Shown piece after piece: positions 16,322 to 26,100 of a stretch of DNA of 38,236 nucleotides. The stretch's first letter is position 1. Every line of letters begins with the position of its first letter. The translations under genes were made by a program, and so were the position numbers. The notes under the pieces are model-generated. The model was not told the DNA's origin. It was given only the letters and a program-made list of their open reading frames with translations, and ran no database searches. This DNA is from Desulfobulbus sp. (GTDB lineage Bacteria > Desulfobacterota > Desulfobulbia > Desulfobulbales > Desulfobulbaceae): NCBI GenBank assembly GCA_003604995.1, contig QZJD01000047.1, positions 1 to 38,236 on the forward strand, written 5' to 3'.

Positions 16322-18223
16322 TCAGGGGATCACCTGCGCATCCGGGTAAACGGGGAGTTCAACGGTCACCGTGGTCCCTTGGCCGGGAACGCTGTCGATT
16401 CTGATGACGCCCCGGTGGTCGCTGATGATCTTCTGGGAAATGGCCAGACCGATCCCGGTACCGCCGGCCTTGGTGGTAAAATAGGGGTAGAAGAGCTGGG
16501 ACATGTTTTCCGGGGGAATGCCGCAACCGCTGTCCCGGATGGAGATGGCCACCGTCCCGTCGTCCCTGTTGTTCGAGGCTGACACCGTCAGCTCTCCCCC
16601 CCGCTCCATGGACTGCACTGCGTTGAGGAGCAGGTTGAGGAAGACCTGATTCAGCCGGTCCGGATCACCGGCCACCGGCGGGATATCCGCCGGAAGCTCC
16701 AGCCGCGCCGCAATTCCGCTGCTTTCCGTGTCCGAAGAAATAAAGCGCAGGGCATCACCCAGCAACTCCGCTAATTCAACCTTCCTGACATGCAACGGTG
16801 CGGGCCGGGCGAAACTGAGCAACTCGGAAACAGTCCGGTTCATCCGTTCCACTTCCTGGATAAGCAGACCGGCCGTCTCGCTCTCGCGACTGTCCGAGGC
16901 GAACTTGCCCTTGAGCAGCAGAGCCAGCCCCTTGATCGAACTCAAGGGATTGCGGACCTCATGGGCGACCCCGGCGGCCATTCGGCCGACCGCCGCAAGG
17001 CGCTCATTTTCCCGCATTTCCTTTTCCATGGCCTTGATCTGAGTCAGATTGGAAACAAGCAGGACCTGTCCCTGGAACTCGCCCTGATTGTCCAACACAT
17101 CTATACTGTGACAGAGAAGATGCAGCTGTCGTTCAGCCAGACTGAACAGAATATCCCGTTCATGGCCCGCAGAGGCCGTTTGCTTTTCGGCATCAATCCC
17201 GCCCGTGTTGAAAAATCCGGTAAACTCCGGCGGCAGAACTTCCGCGGGCCTTTTGCCCACTGTATCACGGGCGCTGATGCCGATCATCTCCTCGGCCGCG
17301 CTGTTCCAGGTAGTGATCCTGCCGACGCGATCAGTGGCGATGATACCCACCGGCAACTTAGCCACCAGCAGCGCGGTGAAGGCCTTGATCTCGGCAAGTG
17401 TCCGCTGGGATACCCGAAACCCCTGCACGGCGGCCAGGGAAAGCCAACCGCCGATCCCCACCAGGAGCATGGTCACGGAAAGGATCAGGGCCTGCAATTT
17501 GAGCCGGCGGACCGCCTGATCAAAATTTCGCATGTCCAGCCCGACCACCATAAAATAGGCATGCCCGTCATTGCCTCCCGGAATAAATTCATCCGATCTA
17601 ACCGGCGGATGGAGCATCATACCTTCGGGTTGTCGCAGCGAACGCTTCCTGTTGCCCTGGCCATGAGGAACCGGCCTGACCAAAGACCGATAGGGAAAAA
17701 AGGCACGAACCGCCTCAAACAGTCGCCCCGTTTCGGGAGTACTGGAGATCCGATAGCCGGTGGAAGGTTCCCGCGCATTGATCTCTTCCGATGATCGGGG
17801 AAGATTGATTTGCATCGTTTCCCCAAGACGATCAGGATTGTCGTGGACCACGACCTTCCCCTGCTCATTTACCACCGCAAGAAAGAGGACATCCGGCTCC
17901 TCAGCCACATGATTGATCATCCGCTGGACATAGGCATGCCAAGGATCGGACCGCCAGATGCCCCTGTTTAGATCGAAAAGATAGGATGACCTGGCGCCGG
18001 AATGAACGACACGCATCAGGGTATCGGCCTTCTGCAGCATCGCCATGGTCATCAGCTGCTGTTCCCGGCGAATGTTATTCAGGGTAAAGGTGACCACGAT
18101 GAGGACGAGCAGTGCCGTTGCCGCGGCCAGCAGCCAGGGTGAGACGTAAAATATTCTGGGACGGGGGAAAAAGCGCATGGTTTGATACCCACTACTATCT
18201 TGCAATATCCGCGCCCGATACAT
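16322..18223 (-). CDS. ZraS-like membrane sensor histidine kinase (PAS, HisKA, HATPase)
   Basis: The ATG at 18223 is chosen because GAGAGAG lies 5 nt upstream; it gives 633 aa. A TTG at 18268 and an ATG at 18178 are alternatives. Two transmembrane segments (about 28-50 and about 250-275) enclose a periplasmic sensor region of about 200 residues. A PAS domain follows, starting near KLPVGIIATDRVGRITTWNSA. Then come the H-box AAGVAHEVRNPLSS (His421), an N-box (NLLLNAVQS, about 530-538), DSGCG (564-568) and TGIGLAIS. This architecture matches NtrB/AtoS/ZraS kinases that pair with sigma54 activators. The divergent neighbour is a ZraP-like protein, which favours a ZraS-type envelope or metal stress sensor. 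No response regulator is present in the window. Confidence 0.88.
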   Translation of the reverse strand: MYRARILQDSSGYQTMRFFPRPRIFYVSPWLLAAATALLVLIVVTFTLNNIRREQQLMTMAMLQKADTLMRVVHSGARSSYLFDLNRGIWRSDPWHAYVQRMINHVAEEPDVLFLAVVNEQGKVVVHDNPDRLGETMQINLPRSSEEINAREPSTGYRISSTPETGRLFEAVRAFFPYRSLVRPVPHGQGNRKRSLRQPEGMMLHPPVRSDEFIPGGNDGHAYFMVVGLDMRNFDQAVRRLKLQALILSVTMLLVGIGGWLSLAAVQGFRVSQRTLAEIKAFTALLVAKLPVGIIATDRVGRITTWNSAAEEMIGISARDTVGKRPAEVLPPEFTGFFNTGGIDAEKQTASAGHERDILFSLAERQLHLLCHSIDVLDNQGEFQGQVLLVSNLTQIKAMEKEMRENERLAAVGRMAAGVAHEVRNPLSSIKGLALLLKGKFASDSRESETAGLLIQEVERMNRTVSELLSFARPAPLHVRKVELAELLGDALRFISSDTESSGIAARLELPADIPPVAGDPDRLNQVFLNLLLNAVQSMERGGELTVSASNNRDDGTVAISIRDSGCGIPPENMSQLFYPYFTTKAGGTGIGLAISQKIISDHRGVIRIDSVPGQGTTVTVELPVYPDAQVIP

Positions 18224-18255
18224 TGCGACTCTCTCGTGAAAATACCCTGGCCCCG

Positions 18256-18471
18256 GAGACTCTTGCAAAATGACGGCAATTTTTATCCGGGAGTCAGATT
18301 TAATTTTTTGCGCAACGGCAGGGGACTGAATTTTTTTTTCGCGCCAGAGAAGCGAAAATCATTCTGTCCCCGAATATCTGGGAAAAATAAAATCAGTCCC
18401 CTCCTGGCTGCATAAAGACTGAACGTGGGTGGCTGTTACAAAACGATTCCAATTCATATTGCAAGAGGGGC
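18256..18471. repeat. MITE-like element, variant E (same ends, different core)
   Basis: The left end GAGACTCTTGCAAAATGA matches the family terminal repeat at 17 of 18 positions. The right end TCATATTGCAAGAGGGGC (18454-18471) matches at 15 of 18. The 216-bp length and interior differ from the 177-bp family. The interior holds a separate dyad: AGGGGACTGA (18320-18329) and TCAGTCCCCT (18393-18402), flanked inside by T-rich and A-rich tracts, like a REP-type element. It lies in the leader of the zraS-like gene. Confidence 0.6.
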
Positions 18472-18475
18472 ACCG
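18460..18475 (-). promoter_or_regulatory. weak sigma54-like site facing the zraS-like gene
   Basis: The minus strand reads CGGTGCC-N4-TTGCA, with GG and GC spaced by the required 10 nt. Its -12 half is formed by the right terminal repeat of element E, so it may be a chance match or a promoter created by insertion. The start codon lies about 240 nt downstream. Confidence 0.3.
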
Positions 18476-18548
18476 ATCAGGACAACTGATCCTGTTTGGT
18501 GAAAAACCTTAATCCTGAAGCCGTGACCTTTCGCCCCCCATCCCCATC

Positions 18549-18598
18549 TGGGTAAAAACTATCCACCCGGGAAACAACAACCGGATACTTTTTACCCA
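18549..18598. promoter_or_regulatory. inverted repeat, candidate activator site
   Basis: TGGGTAAAAA (18549-18558) and TTTTTACCCA (18589-18598) are perfect 10-bp inverted arms, 30 nt apart. They lie about 100-150 bp upstream of the sigma54-type promoter of the zraP-like gene and between the two divergent genes. This is where an upstream activator site for an NtrC-family regulator would be expected. Confidence 0.45.
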
Positions 18599-18695
18599 TC
18601 CGTGCCCTGTTTCGCCATCTTCCAACCAGTCATCGCCCTGTTCAACCGTACATAAATTCAGTAAATTCGACGAGATAAAAAAAATATTTGCAAAC

Positions 18696-18711
18696 TGGCA
18701 CGCGGTTGGCA
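18696..18711 (+). promoter_or_regulatory. sigma54 (-24/-12) promoter of the zraP-like gene
   Basis: TGGCACG-N4-TGGCA matches the consensus TGGCACG-N4-TTGCW at all but one position and keeps the essential GG and GC at the correct 10-nt spacing. It lies 48 bp before the start codon at 18760. E. coli zraP is likewise sigma54-dependent through ZraR. Confidence 0.65.
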
Positions 18712-18759
18712 ATAGGTGAGGCACAGGCAAACAACAACTCAACCCAAGGAGAAAATGCT

Positions 18760-19224
18760 ATGAAGCTACATACATGGCCAAACAAAATGATCCTTGGCGC
18801 AATTCTGGCTGGTGGTATTGCCCTGACCGGCATGAATTCCGCCGATGCCCGGCCCTGGGGCCACGCACTTGATGAGTATGGCCCGGGCCACTGCTACCAG
18901 GCACGGCAATTGGATGAAAAAACCATTGCCGCCCGGGAGAAATTTCTGAGCGAAACCGTCGCAATTCGCAAGGAAATGGCCGTCAAAAGGGCTGAACAGG
19001 ATGCCCTGATGAACAGCGAGAATCCCGATGCCAAGCGCATCGCCCAACTCACCGGGGAAATTTTCGACCTGCGGGAACAGCTGCAGGCAAAAGCCGCGGC
19101 AAGCGGTCTTGATTTCCCGGGCATGAGAGGATTAGGCTGCGGCTACTGTGACGGTCCGGGTCCCGGACCAGGAGCAGGAGCCGGCCCGGCACCCGACAAA
19201 AAGGGTGCTCCCCAGAATCCGTAA
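18760..19224 (+). CDS. ZraP/CpxP/Spy-like periplasmic metal/envelope stress protein
   Basis: The 154-aa product starts at an ATG with AAGGAG upstream. It has a cleavable signal peptide (about 1-30), a helical core (about 50-115; EKTIAAREKFLSETVAIRKEM, then IAQLTGEIFDLREQLQAKAA) and a C-terminal Gly/Pro tail. His/Cys residues cluster at the ends (His35, His44, Cys45, Cys127, Cys130; CGYC). This layout is typical of the zinc-resistance-associated ZraP chaperones of the LTXXQ/CpxP superfamily, which bind zinc and damp ZraS signalling in E. coli. The sigma54-type promoter and divergent ZraS-like kinase support the call. The Gly-Pro tail (GPGPGPGAGAGP) is an odd low-complexity extension. Confidence 0.82.
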   Translation: MKLHTWPNKMILGAILAGGIALTGMNSADARPWGHALDEYGPGHCYQARQLDEKTIAAREKFLSETVAIRKEMAVKRAEQDALMNSENPDAKRIAQLTGEIFDLREQLQAKAAASGLDFPGMRGLGCGYCDGPGPGPGAGAGPAPDKKGAPQNP

Positions 19225-19259
19225 TCAGGAAGTAATCGATACAATTTGTCTCCTCCCCC

Positions 19260-19308
19260 ATGTCCCGGCAGGTGCCCCCCCTCCTTACCTGCCGGGGCAT
19301 ATCTTTTT
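19260..19308 (+). terminator. intrinsic terminator of the zraP-like gene
   Basis: ATGTCCCGGCAGGT (19260-19273) pairs with ACCTGCCGGGGCAT (19287-19300), with one G-T wobble, around a C-rich 13-nt loop. ATCTTTTT follows. It lies 35 bp after the zraP-like stop codon. The minus strand has no T-tract, so it serves the plus-strand gene only. Confidence 0.85.
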
Positions 19309-19406
19309 CCGACGACCAGGCCCCCTCGATTTTCTCGTTCCCGATTCCGCGACCGACGGCGTGAGTTGCACTTCATTTCCCAGTTTCCAGAACGCCCTGG
19401 GATATC

Positions 19407-21935
19407 TCACATCATGCTCTCCGGATCCACATCCACGGCCAGATCGATTCCCCGTCCGCAGAGACGGCCGGATTCCGCCAGCAGCCTCTCGCACAATTCA
19501 TGCAATACCTGCGGGCGGCCGCTCTTCAGCAGGAGCTGCCACCGGCTCTTATCTTTGATCCTGGCCAGGGGGGCCGGCGCCGGCCCGAGAATTTCAACGG
19601 GTCCGCTCCGCCCGCCGGCGGCAGCCTCGGTCAGAAATTTCCCGATCCGTGCTGCGCATGCCTTGACCCGCTCTTCGTCGCCACCGCTGATCCGGACGTT
19701 CACCAGCCGGGAAAACGGCGGATAGCGCAGTTCCCTGCGTTGGCCGACCTCCTGGTTGTACAGGGCGGAGTAGTCATGCCGCTGGGCACAGAGGATCGAA
19801 TAATGATGCGGTTGATAGGTCTGGATGATGACCCGGCCCGGCTGCTCGCCCCTGCCGGCCCGGCCGGTGACCTGCGCCAGCAGTTGAAAGGTGCGCTCCG
19901 CCGCCCTGAAATCAGGCATGCCCAGACCGCTGTCGGCCCATATCACGCCCACCAGGGTCACATTCGGGAAATGCAACCCCTTGGCGATCATCTGGGTGCC
20001 CACCAGTATATCCACCTCTCCCTCCCGCACCGCCCGCAGGGTTGCCAGATACTGTTTCCGGCCGCCGGTGATGTCACTGTCCAGTCTGGCCACCCGGGCG
20101 TGAGGAATAAGCTGGGCCGCCTCCGCCTCGATCCGTTCCGAACCCAGGCCGAGTCCTTCCATTTTCGGCGAGGCGCAGGCCGGGCAGACAATGCGGGTGG
20201 TCAGGCGGTACCCGCAGTAATGACAGACCAGTTTCTGTTCGCGGCGGTGCAGGGTCAGCGACACCTGACAGTGCCGGCACTGGACGATATGGCCGCAGTC
20301 CCGGCAGATCATGAAGCTGGCATAACCCCGGCGATTGACAAAGAGCAGGCTCTGCCGCCGTGCCTCCATATTCTCATGGAGAGCCCGGATCAACTGATCG
20401 GAAAAAAAGAGATCCGGCCGCCCGGTCCTGCTCACCGCAAGATTGACCACCTCGACTTTGGGCAGACTCTGGCCTGTAACGCGCCGCGGCATGCCGAGCA
20501 GGGTATACTTTCCGGATTGGCCGTGGTGAAAACTGACCACCGAAGGAGTGGCCGAACCAAGGATGACCGGACAGGAGGCGAAGCGCGCCCGCAGCACGGC
20601 GAGATCGCGGCCGTGATAGCGCAGACCGTCCTCCTGTTTGTAGGCAGGCTCATGTTCTTCGTCGACGATCACCAGGCCGAGATCGGTAAGAGGCGCGAAC
20701 ACCGCGGATCTGGCCCCGATGACCACCCGGGCGCGGCCCGCGAGGATATGCTGCCACTGGTCATGGCGCTCCCCCTCGCCGAGTCCGCTGTGCAGCACTG
20801 CCAGTTCTCCGGCGAAGCGGGAATAGAAATGGGCCTCCAGCTGAGAGGCCAGGGCTATCTCCGGCACCAGGACCAGGACGCTCCGGCCGGCGGCCAGGGC
20901 GGCTTCCGTTGCCCGCAGATAAACCTCGGTCTTGCCGCAGCCCGTCACCCCGTGCAGGAGAAAGGTCTGAAATGAAGGGGAATCTACAACCGGCAGCAGT
21001 TGCGCGAGAACCGACTCCTGGTCGGGCGTCAGCTGCCGGGGTTTTGGATAATACACAAGCTGGCCGCCCAGGGGATCGCGGTAAATCTGCTGTTCCCAGC
21101 GACGGACCAGTCCGGCGGCGGCAAGCTCGGCCAGGGCTTTACCCGCGCCCCCATACCGGCGGCTGATTTCCGCCTGGGCCAGCGGCGGGGCGCCAGCCAG
21201 GGTCCCGCCCAGTTCACAGATAATCACCAGGGTTTTCCGGGCGGAACGGCTTACCTCCGGGAAGAGGCGGATCAGGAACTCCGCCGGCTCTTCCGCTTCC
21301 GGTCGATGGCCTTCCCGGATTCCCGCCGCCGCTTCTTCGGTGAGGGCGACCACCTTTTGCATCTTCCGCTGGATCGGAGCGGAGAGGATTTCCTCGGCAA
21401 CCCTGATCCAGCCCTGCTTCTCCCACCTGGCCAGCAGGGCCTGTATTTTTTTTTTGCGTCTGAGCCCGGCGACCGTTCGGGGCGCTATCTCTCCGCTCTC
21501 CAGGAAACGTTGGCCCCAGCCTGAGGTCAACTCTTCGGCGGATCGCACCGCTTCCGCGACCTGGCCGCGGGCCGTCAGTTCCAGAATGATTCTTCCGCCG
21601 CTGCCGCTGGTGAGACCGCCGGGCAGGGCGGTCCGGATCACCTCTCCCAGGGGGTGATGGTAATAGTCGGCGATCCAGCGAAAAAAAGGGATCAGCTCCC
21701 CCGGAAAAAGAGGGGCCTGATCCAGCAGCTCGGCAATGGACTTGATCTGGATTTTTTCCGCGCCGGTATCCTCCCCGGCCTGGGCGAGGACATAGCCGGT
21801 GACCAACCGCCGGCCCAGGGGGACCAGAACCCTCCGGCCGGCTTCGATGACTGCCGGGGAGGTGAGCCCGGCCGGGTGGGCATAGGTCAACGTCTTGCGC
21901 AGAGGGGCGGCGACAGCAACTTCATAGCGGGTCAT
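19407..21935 (-). CDS. priA: primosomal protein N' (replication restart helicase PriA)
   Basis: The 842-aa protein has the PriA N-terminal 3'-DNA-binding domain (ends with GRRLVTGYVL) and a helicase core. The core has Walker A GVTGCGKTE (329-337), the DEEH box (425-428; VIVDEEHEPAYKQEDGLRYHGRDLA), and the zinc-binding cysteine cluster CRDCGHIVQCRHC...CHYCG...CPACAS. The QVTGRAGRGEQPG motif VI follows. PriA recognises stalled forks and reloads the replicative helicase with its partners. At 842 aa it is longer than E. coli PriA (732), the extra part being mainly in the region before the helicase core. The gene converges with the zraP-like gene and lies downstream of galU on the same strand, separated by MITE copy D. 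Confidence 0.97.
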   Translation of the reverse strand: MTRYEVAVAAPLRKTLTYAHPAGLTSPAVIEAGRRVLVPLGRRLVTGYVLAQAGEDTGAEKIQIKSIAELLDQAPLFPGELIPFFRWIADYYHHPLGEVIRTALPGGLTSGSGGRIILELTARGQVAEAVRSAEELTSGWGQRFLESGEIAPRTVAGLRRKKKIQALLARWEKQGWIRVAEEILSAPIQRKMQKVVALTEEAAAGIREGHRPEAEEPAEFLIRLFPEVSRSARKTLVIICELGGTLAGAPPLAQAEISRRYGGAGKALAELAAAGLVRRWEQQIYRDPLGGQLVYYPKPRQLTPDQESVLAQLLPVVDSPSFQTFLLHGVTGCGKTEVYLRATEAALAAGRSVLVLVPEIALASQLEAHFYSRFAGELAVLHSGLGEGERHDQWQHILAGRARVVIGARSAVFAPLTDLGLVIVDEEHEPAYKQEDGLRYHGRDLAVLRARFASCPVILGSATPSVVSFHHGQSGKYTLLGMPRRVTGQSLPKVEVVNLAVSRTGRPDLFFSDQLIRALHENMEARRQSLLFVNRRGYASFMICRDCGHIVQCRHCQVSLTLHRREQKLVCHYCGYRLTTRIVCPACASPKMEGLGLGSERIEAEAAQLIPHARVARLDSDITGGRKQYLATLRAVREGEVDILVGTQMIAKGLHFPNVTLVGVIWADSGLGMPDFRAAERTFQLLAQVTGRAGRGEQPGRVIIQTYQPHHYSILCAQRHDYSALYNQEVGQRRELRYPPFSRLVNVRISGGDEERVKACAARIGKFLTEAAAGGRSGPVEILGPAPAPLARIKDKSRWQLLLKSGRPQVLHELCERLLAESGRLCGRGIDLAVDVDPESMM

Positions 21936-21980
21936 GGCAATCCGTCAGCCCTCTGCGGGGGGATAAACCGAAAAAAAAAG

Positions 21981-22157
21981 GAGCCTCTTGCAAAATGAAC
22001 AACGTCGCGAGATCGAGAGAAAAATATTCCGGGCAAGAATGCGTTGTGAAATCGCCCGGAAGCGGAGCAGCGCTCCGTTGAGGACAATTTCACAAGGAAG
22101 GCGCCGCCCAGGAGATTTTTAGCCGATCGGAGGAGATGGTCATTTTGCAAGAGGCTC
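21981..22157. repeat. MITE-like element, copy D (complete, best preserved, 177 bp)
   Basis: The ends GAGCCTCTTGCAAAATGA (21981-21998) and TCATTTTGCAAGAGGCTC (22140-22157) are perfect 18-bp inverted repeats. AAAG abuts both ends (21977-21980 and 22158-22161), like a 4-bp target duplication. The interior has two stems, CCGGGC...GCCCGG and CGGAGC-agc-GCTCCG. It fills the gap between galU and priA. No transposase is encoded, so it would be mobilised in trans. Confidence 0.88.
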
Positions 22158-22193
22158 AAAGGTCAGGGAATAAACAGGAGGCGAAACTCCTTT

Positions 22194-23072
22194 TCAGGAA
22201 TTTTCTTCGGAGGCATGGCGGATATAATCTTTGAACGCCTTGCCCAGAGTGGGATGAGTCATGGCGAAATCCACCACCGCCTTAAGATAGCCGAGCTTAT
22301 CGCCGGCATCGTACCGCTTGCCATCAAACTCATAGGCATACATGCCGCGCCGGCCGGCCAGTTCCACCAGGGAATCGGTCAGCTGGATCTCGCCGCCGTG
22401 TCCGGGGGTGGCGCGGCCGAGATACTCGAAGATATCCGGCATCAGGAGATAGCGGCCGATGATCGCCATGTCCGAGTTCGAGGTTCCCGGGGCCGGTTTC
22501 TCCACCATGCTGGTTACCTTGTGGGCCCTCGGGATTTCGGTGGGAACACCTTCGACAATGCCGTACTGGTGGGTCTGATCCATGGGCACCCGCTGCACCG
22601 CGACGATGGATTCGTGGAATTGGTCGAACAGGTCGATCATCTGCTTGCAGCAGGGCACCTTGCTCCGGACCAGGTCGTCTCCGAGCAGGACCATGAACGG
22701 TTCGTTGCCGATGACATCCCGGGCCATCCAGATGGCATGACCCAGGCCCAGGGGTTTTTTCTGCCTGACCGAAACGATCTCGATCAGGTTGGAAATGATG
22801 TTCAGCTCATCGCGGAGCAGCGACTTATTTTTGTCTTTGAGCACGGTATCGAGTTGAAAATCGTAGTCAAAGTGGTTCTCGATGGCCGATTTGCCCTGGC
22901 TGGTGATGAGAATGATCTGATCGATGCCAGAGGCCACCGCCTCTTCGACGATGTACTGAATAGTCGGCCGATCGACGATGGTCAACATTTCCTTGGGAAT
23001 GGCCTTGGTGGCGGGGAGGAAACGGGTACCCAGGCCGGCGACGGGGATAACGGCTTTTCTTATCCTGGTCAT
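22194..23072 (-). CDS. galU: UTP-glucose-1-phosphate uridylyltransferase
   Basis: GalU makes UDP-glucose from UTP and glucose-1-phosphate for surface polysaccharide and LPS core synthesis. The 292-aa product begins at 23072 with AGGAAG just upstream. It has the nucleotidyltransferase signature VIPVAGLGTRFLPATKAIPKEM at the N-terminus, then LLGDDLV, the YGIVEG motif, VEKPAPG and the GGEIQLTD segment of bacterial GalU. A longer reading to 23144 has no ribosome site. The gene is divergent from hrpA (125 bp apart) and upstream of priA on the same strand, with MITE copy D between them. Confidence 0.96.
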   Translation of the reverse strand: MTRIRKAVIPVAGLGTRFLPATKAIPKEMLTIVDRPTIQYIVEEAVASGIDQIILITSQGKSAIENHFDYDFQLDTVLKDKNKSLLRDELNIISNLIEIVSVRQKKPLGLGHAIWMARDVIGNEPFMVLLGDDLVRSKVPCCKQMIDLFDQFHESIVAVQRVPMDQTHQYGIVEGVPTEIPRAHKVTSMVEKPAPGTSNSDMAIIGRYLLMPDIFEYLGRATPGHGGEIQLTDSLVELAGRRGMYAYEFDGKRYDAGDKLGYLKAVVDFAMTHPTLGKAFKDYIRHASEENS

Positions 23073-23197
23073 TGTCTTCCTGTCGGTTTGGTTTTCAATG
23101 AGTTCGCATGCGATATCCTGTATACATAGCAGGTGACGGAACAATCAGCAAGGGATACCCGAGATTTTTTCGAGGCTCCTGAGAACGGAAACAGGAC

Positions 23198-26100
23198 ATG
23201 GACCTGACCATACCGGGCGACCTGCCCATAGCCGCCCGCGGCGACGACATCATTGCCGCCATCAACGCCAGCCAGGTGCTGGTGATCGCCGGCGACACCG
23301 GTTCAGGCAAGACCACCCAGCTGCCCAAGATGTGCCTTGCCGCGGGCCGGAGCCGGTCAGGGATCATCGGCTGCACCCAGCCCCGGCGGATCGCCGCGGT
23401 GGCGGTGGCCGAACGGGTGAGCCAGGAAATGAAGGCCCCGGACCTGGTGGGCTACAAAATCAGATTCCGTGACCAGACTACCCCGGACACCCGGATCAAA
23501 TTCATGACCGACGGCGTCCTCCTGGCTGAAACCCTGCATGATCGGCTGCTGCGGCGCTATGATACCCTGATCATCGACGAAGCCCATGAACGGAGCCTGA
23601 ACATCGATTTTCTCCTGGGTTACCTCAAGACCCTCATCGCCCGTCGGCCGGACCTGAAGCTGATCATCTCCTCGGCCACCCTGGACACCGAAAAATTCAG
23701 CGCCCATTTCGGCGGGGCTCCGGTCATCAACGTCACCGGCCGGACCTATCCGGTCAGCGTAGCGTATCATCCGCCCGCCGAGAGCGAGGATGGCGAGCAG
23801 GAGTCCCATGTGGAGCAGGCGGCCCGCGAGGCCGTCCTGCTGTCCGACCGGCACCCGGTCGGCGACATGCTCATCTTTATGCCAACCGAACGCGACATCC
23901 TTGACTGCGTGGAGATCCTGCAGGCCAAACTCGGCGGCAACGCAACGGTACTGCCGCTCTTCGGCCGCCTGCACGCCGCGGACCAGCGACGGATCTTCCG
24001 GCCCTCCCGGCAGCGCAAGATCATCGTTGCCACCAACATCGCCGAGACCTCGCTCACCGTGCCGGGCATCCGCTTCGTCATCGACACCGGCCTGGCCCGC
24101 ATTTCGCGCTACAATTCCCGCGCCGGCACCACCAGCCTCCTCGTTTCCCGCGTCTCGCAGGCGAGCTGCGACCAGCGGAAAGGCCGCTGCGGCCGCACCG
24201 GTCCCGGCGTCTGCCTGCGCCTGTTCAGCGAAGAGGATTACCTGGCTCGACCCCAATACACCCAGCCGGAGATCCAGCGCGCCAACCTGGCCGAGGTCAT
24301 CCTGCGGATGATCAGCCTCGGTCTCGGCGACCCCCGGGAGTTTCCCTTTCTGGATCCCCCCTCCTCCCATGCCTTACGCGACGGCTACCGGCTCCTGCTC
24401 GAGCTTGGGGCGATCAGCGGCGAGAACCGGCTGACCCGGCGGGGCAGGATCATGACCGGCCTGCCGCTTGACCCCTGCATCGCGCGCATAATCGTCGAGG
24501 CGGCCCAGCGCGGCGCCCTGCGCGAAATCAAGATCATCGCCGCCGGCCTCTCCATCCAAGACCCCAGGATCCGCCCCGCGGAGAGCGAGGAAAAAGCGGA
24601 TGCGGCGCACCGTAAATTCGTTGATCCCCAGTCGGATTTTCTGTCGCTCCTCAACATCTGGAATACCTTTCAAGCCACCGCGGGCAAGGTCAGCAAAGGC
24701 AGGCTGCGCAAGTTCTGCGCCGGTCACTTCCTCTCCTGGCAGCGGATGCGGGAGTGGCTTGACATCCATGAACAGATCAGCGAACTGACCCGGCACCATC
24801 CCAGTTTCCACGACAACGCCGAACCGGCCTCCTTTGCCGCCGTTCACCAATCCCTGCTCAGCGGCTTTCTCCGCAACATCGGCCAGAAAAAGGAAAAAAA
24901 CCTCTACCGGATCAGCAGCGGCCGGGAAGCGATGATCTTTCCCGGCTCGGCTCTCTACAACCATGGGGGGCGCTGGGCGGTCTGCGCTTCATTCATGGAA
25001 ACCAGCCGCCTCTTCGCTATGACCGCGGCAAATATCGACGTTCGCTGGCTGGAAGAGATCGGCGGCGGACTGTGCCGGAAAAGCTGGTCGGACCCGCACT
25101 GGGAAAAGAAGGCGGGCCAGGTCACCGCTCTGGAAAAGGTGACCCTGTTCGGCCTGATCATCGTCGCCGGGCGCCGGATCAACTACGGCCGGGTCGGGAT
25201 GGAGGCGGCCGCCGAGGCGAGAGACATCTTCATCCGCCAGGCCCTGGTCGGAGGGGAGCTGGGCGGCCGGGCCCCTTTTCTCCAGCACAATCTGCAACTC
25301 ATCGGCGACTACCGGGAGATGGAAGAGAAAATGCGCCGCCGCGATATCGTGGTGGACGAACAGACCCTGTACCGTTTCTATGATCAGCGGCTGGGCACGG
25401 TGTACGATCGGCACACCCTGAACCTGGAGATCCGCCGCCACCACGGCGATCATTTTCTCAGAATGCGGATGGAAGACATCTGCCAGACCGAACCGGCCGG
25501 TGAAGAGCTGTACCGTTTCCCGGAATTCCTGCCGGCAGGCCCGCACCGGCTTGCCCTTACCTACCGTTTTGAACCCGGCCATGAGGACGACGGGGTGACC
25601 GCGCAGATCCCCGTCCCCCTGGTCGAAACGCTGCGGCCTTCCCTTTTTGAATGGCTCGTCCCCGGCCTGCTGGAAGAAAAGGTCACCGCTCTGCTCAAAT
25701 ATTTGCCCAAAACCCTGCGCCGCCGCCTGGTCCCCCTGCCGGACGCCGCCGGCCGGATCCTGGACGCCATCTCCCGCCACGACGGTTCCCTGTACGCCGC
25801 CCTGGAACAAACGGTGAGCAGGCTCTATCAGGTAAAGATCGGCCGCGCGGACTGGCAGCCCGACAAGTTGCCCAGCCACCTGAAAATACGTTTCTGCCTC
25901 GTCGGGGAGGCGGGCGAAATTCTTCTTTGCAGCCGCTCCTTCCAGGACCTGATCGATGCGGTACGGGCAGGAAAATCCCCCTCCCCGGCCGCGAGCCGTC
26001 AACCCGCGATTCCGGTTCCACCGCCCCGTCTCATCGAATCCTGGGATTTCGCCGCACCGCCGGCCCCCATCGCTCTCCACGCGCCCGAGCAGGGCGCCGG

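Noticed and set aside
19500-20975. 491-aa plus-strand ORF opposite priA
   Set aside because: It lies wholly within priA, whose helicase and zinc motifs are intact. The ORF is a GC-driven shadow.
21932-22159. 75-aa ORF inside MITE copy D
   Set aside because: A similar peptide appears in copy B only because the DNA is the same element. No ribosome site is present and it is interrupted in copy C.
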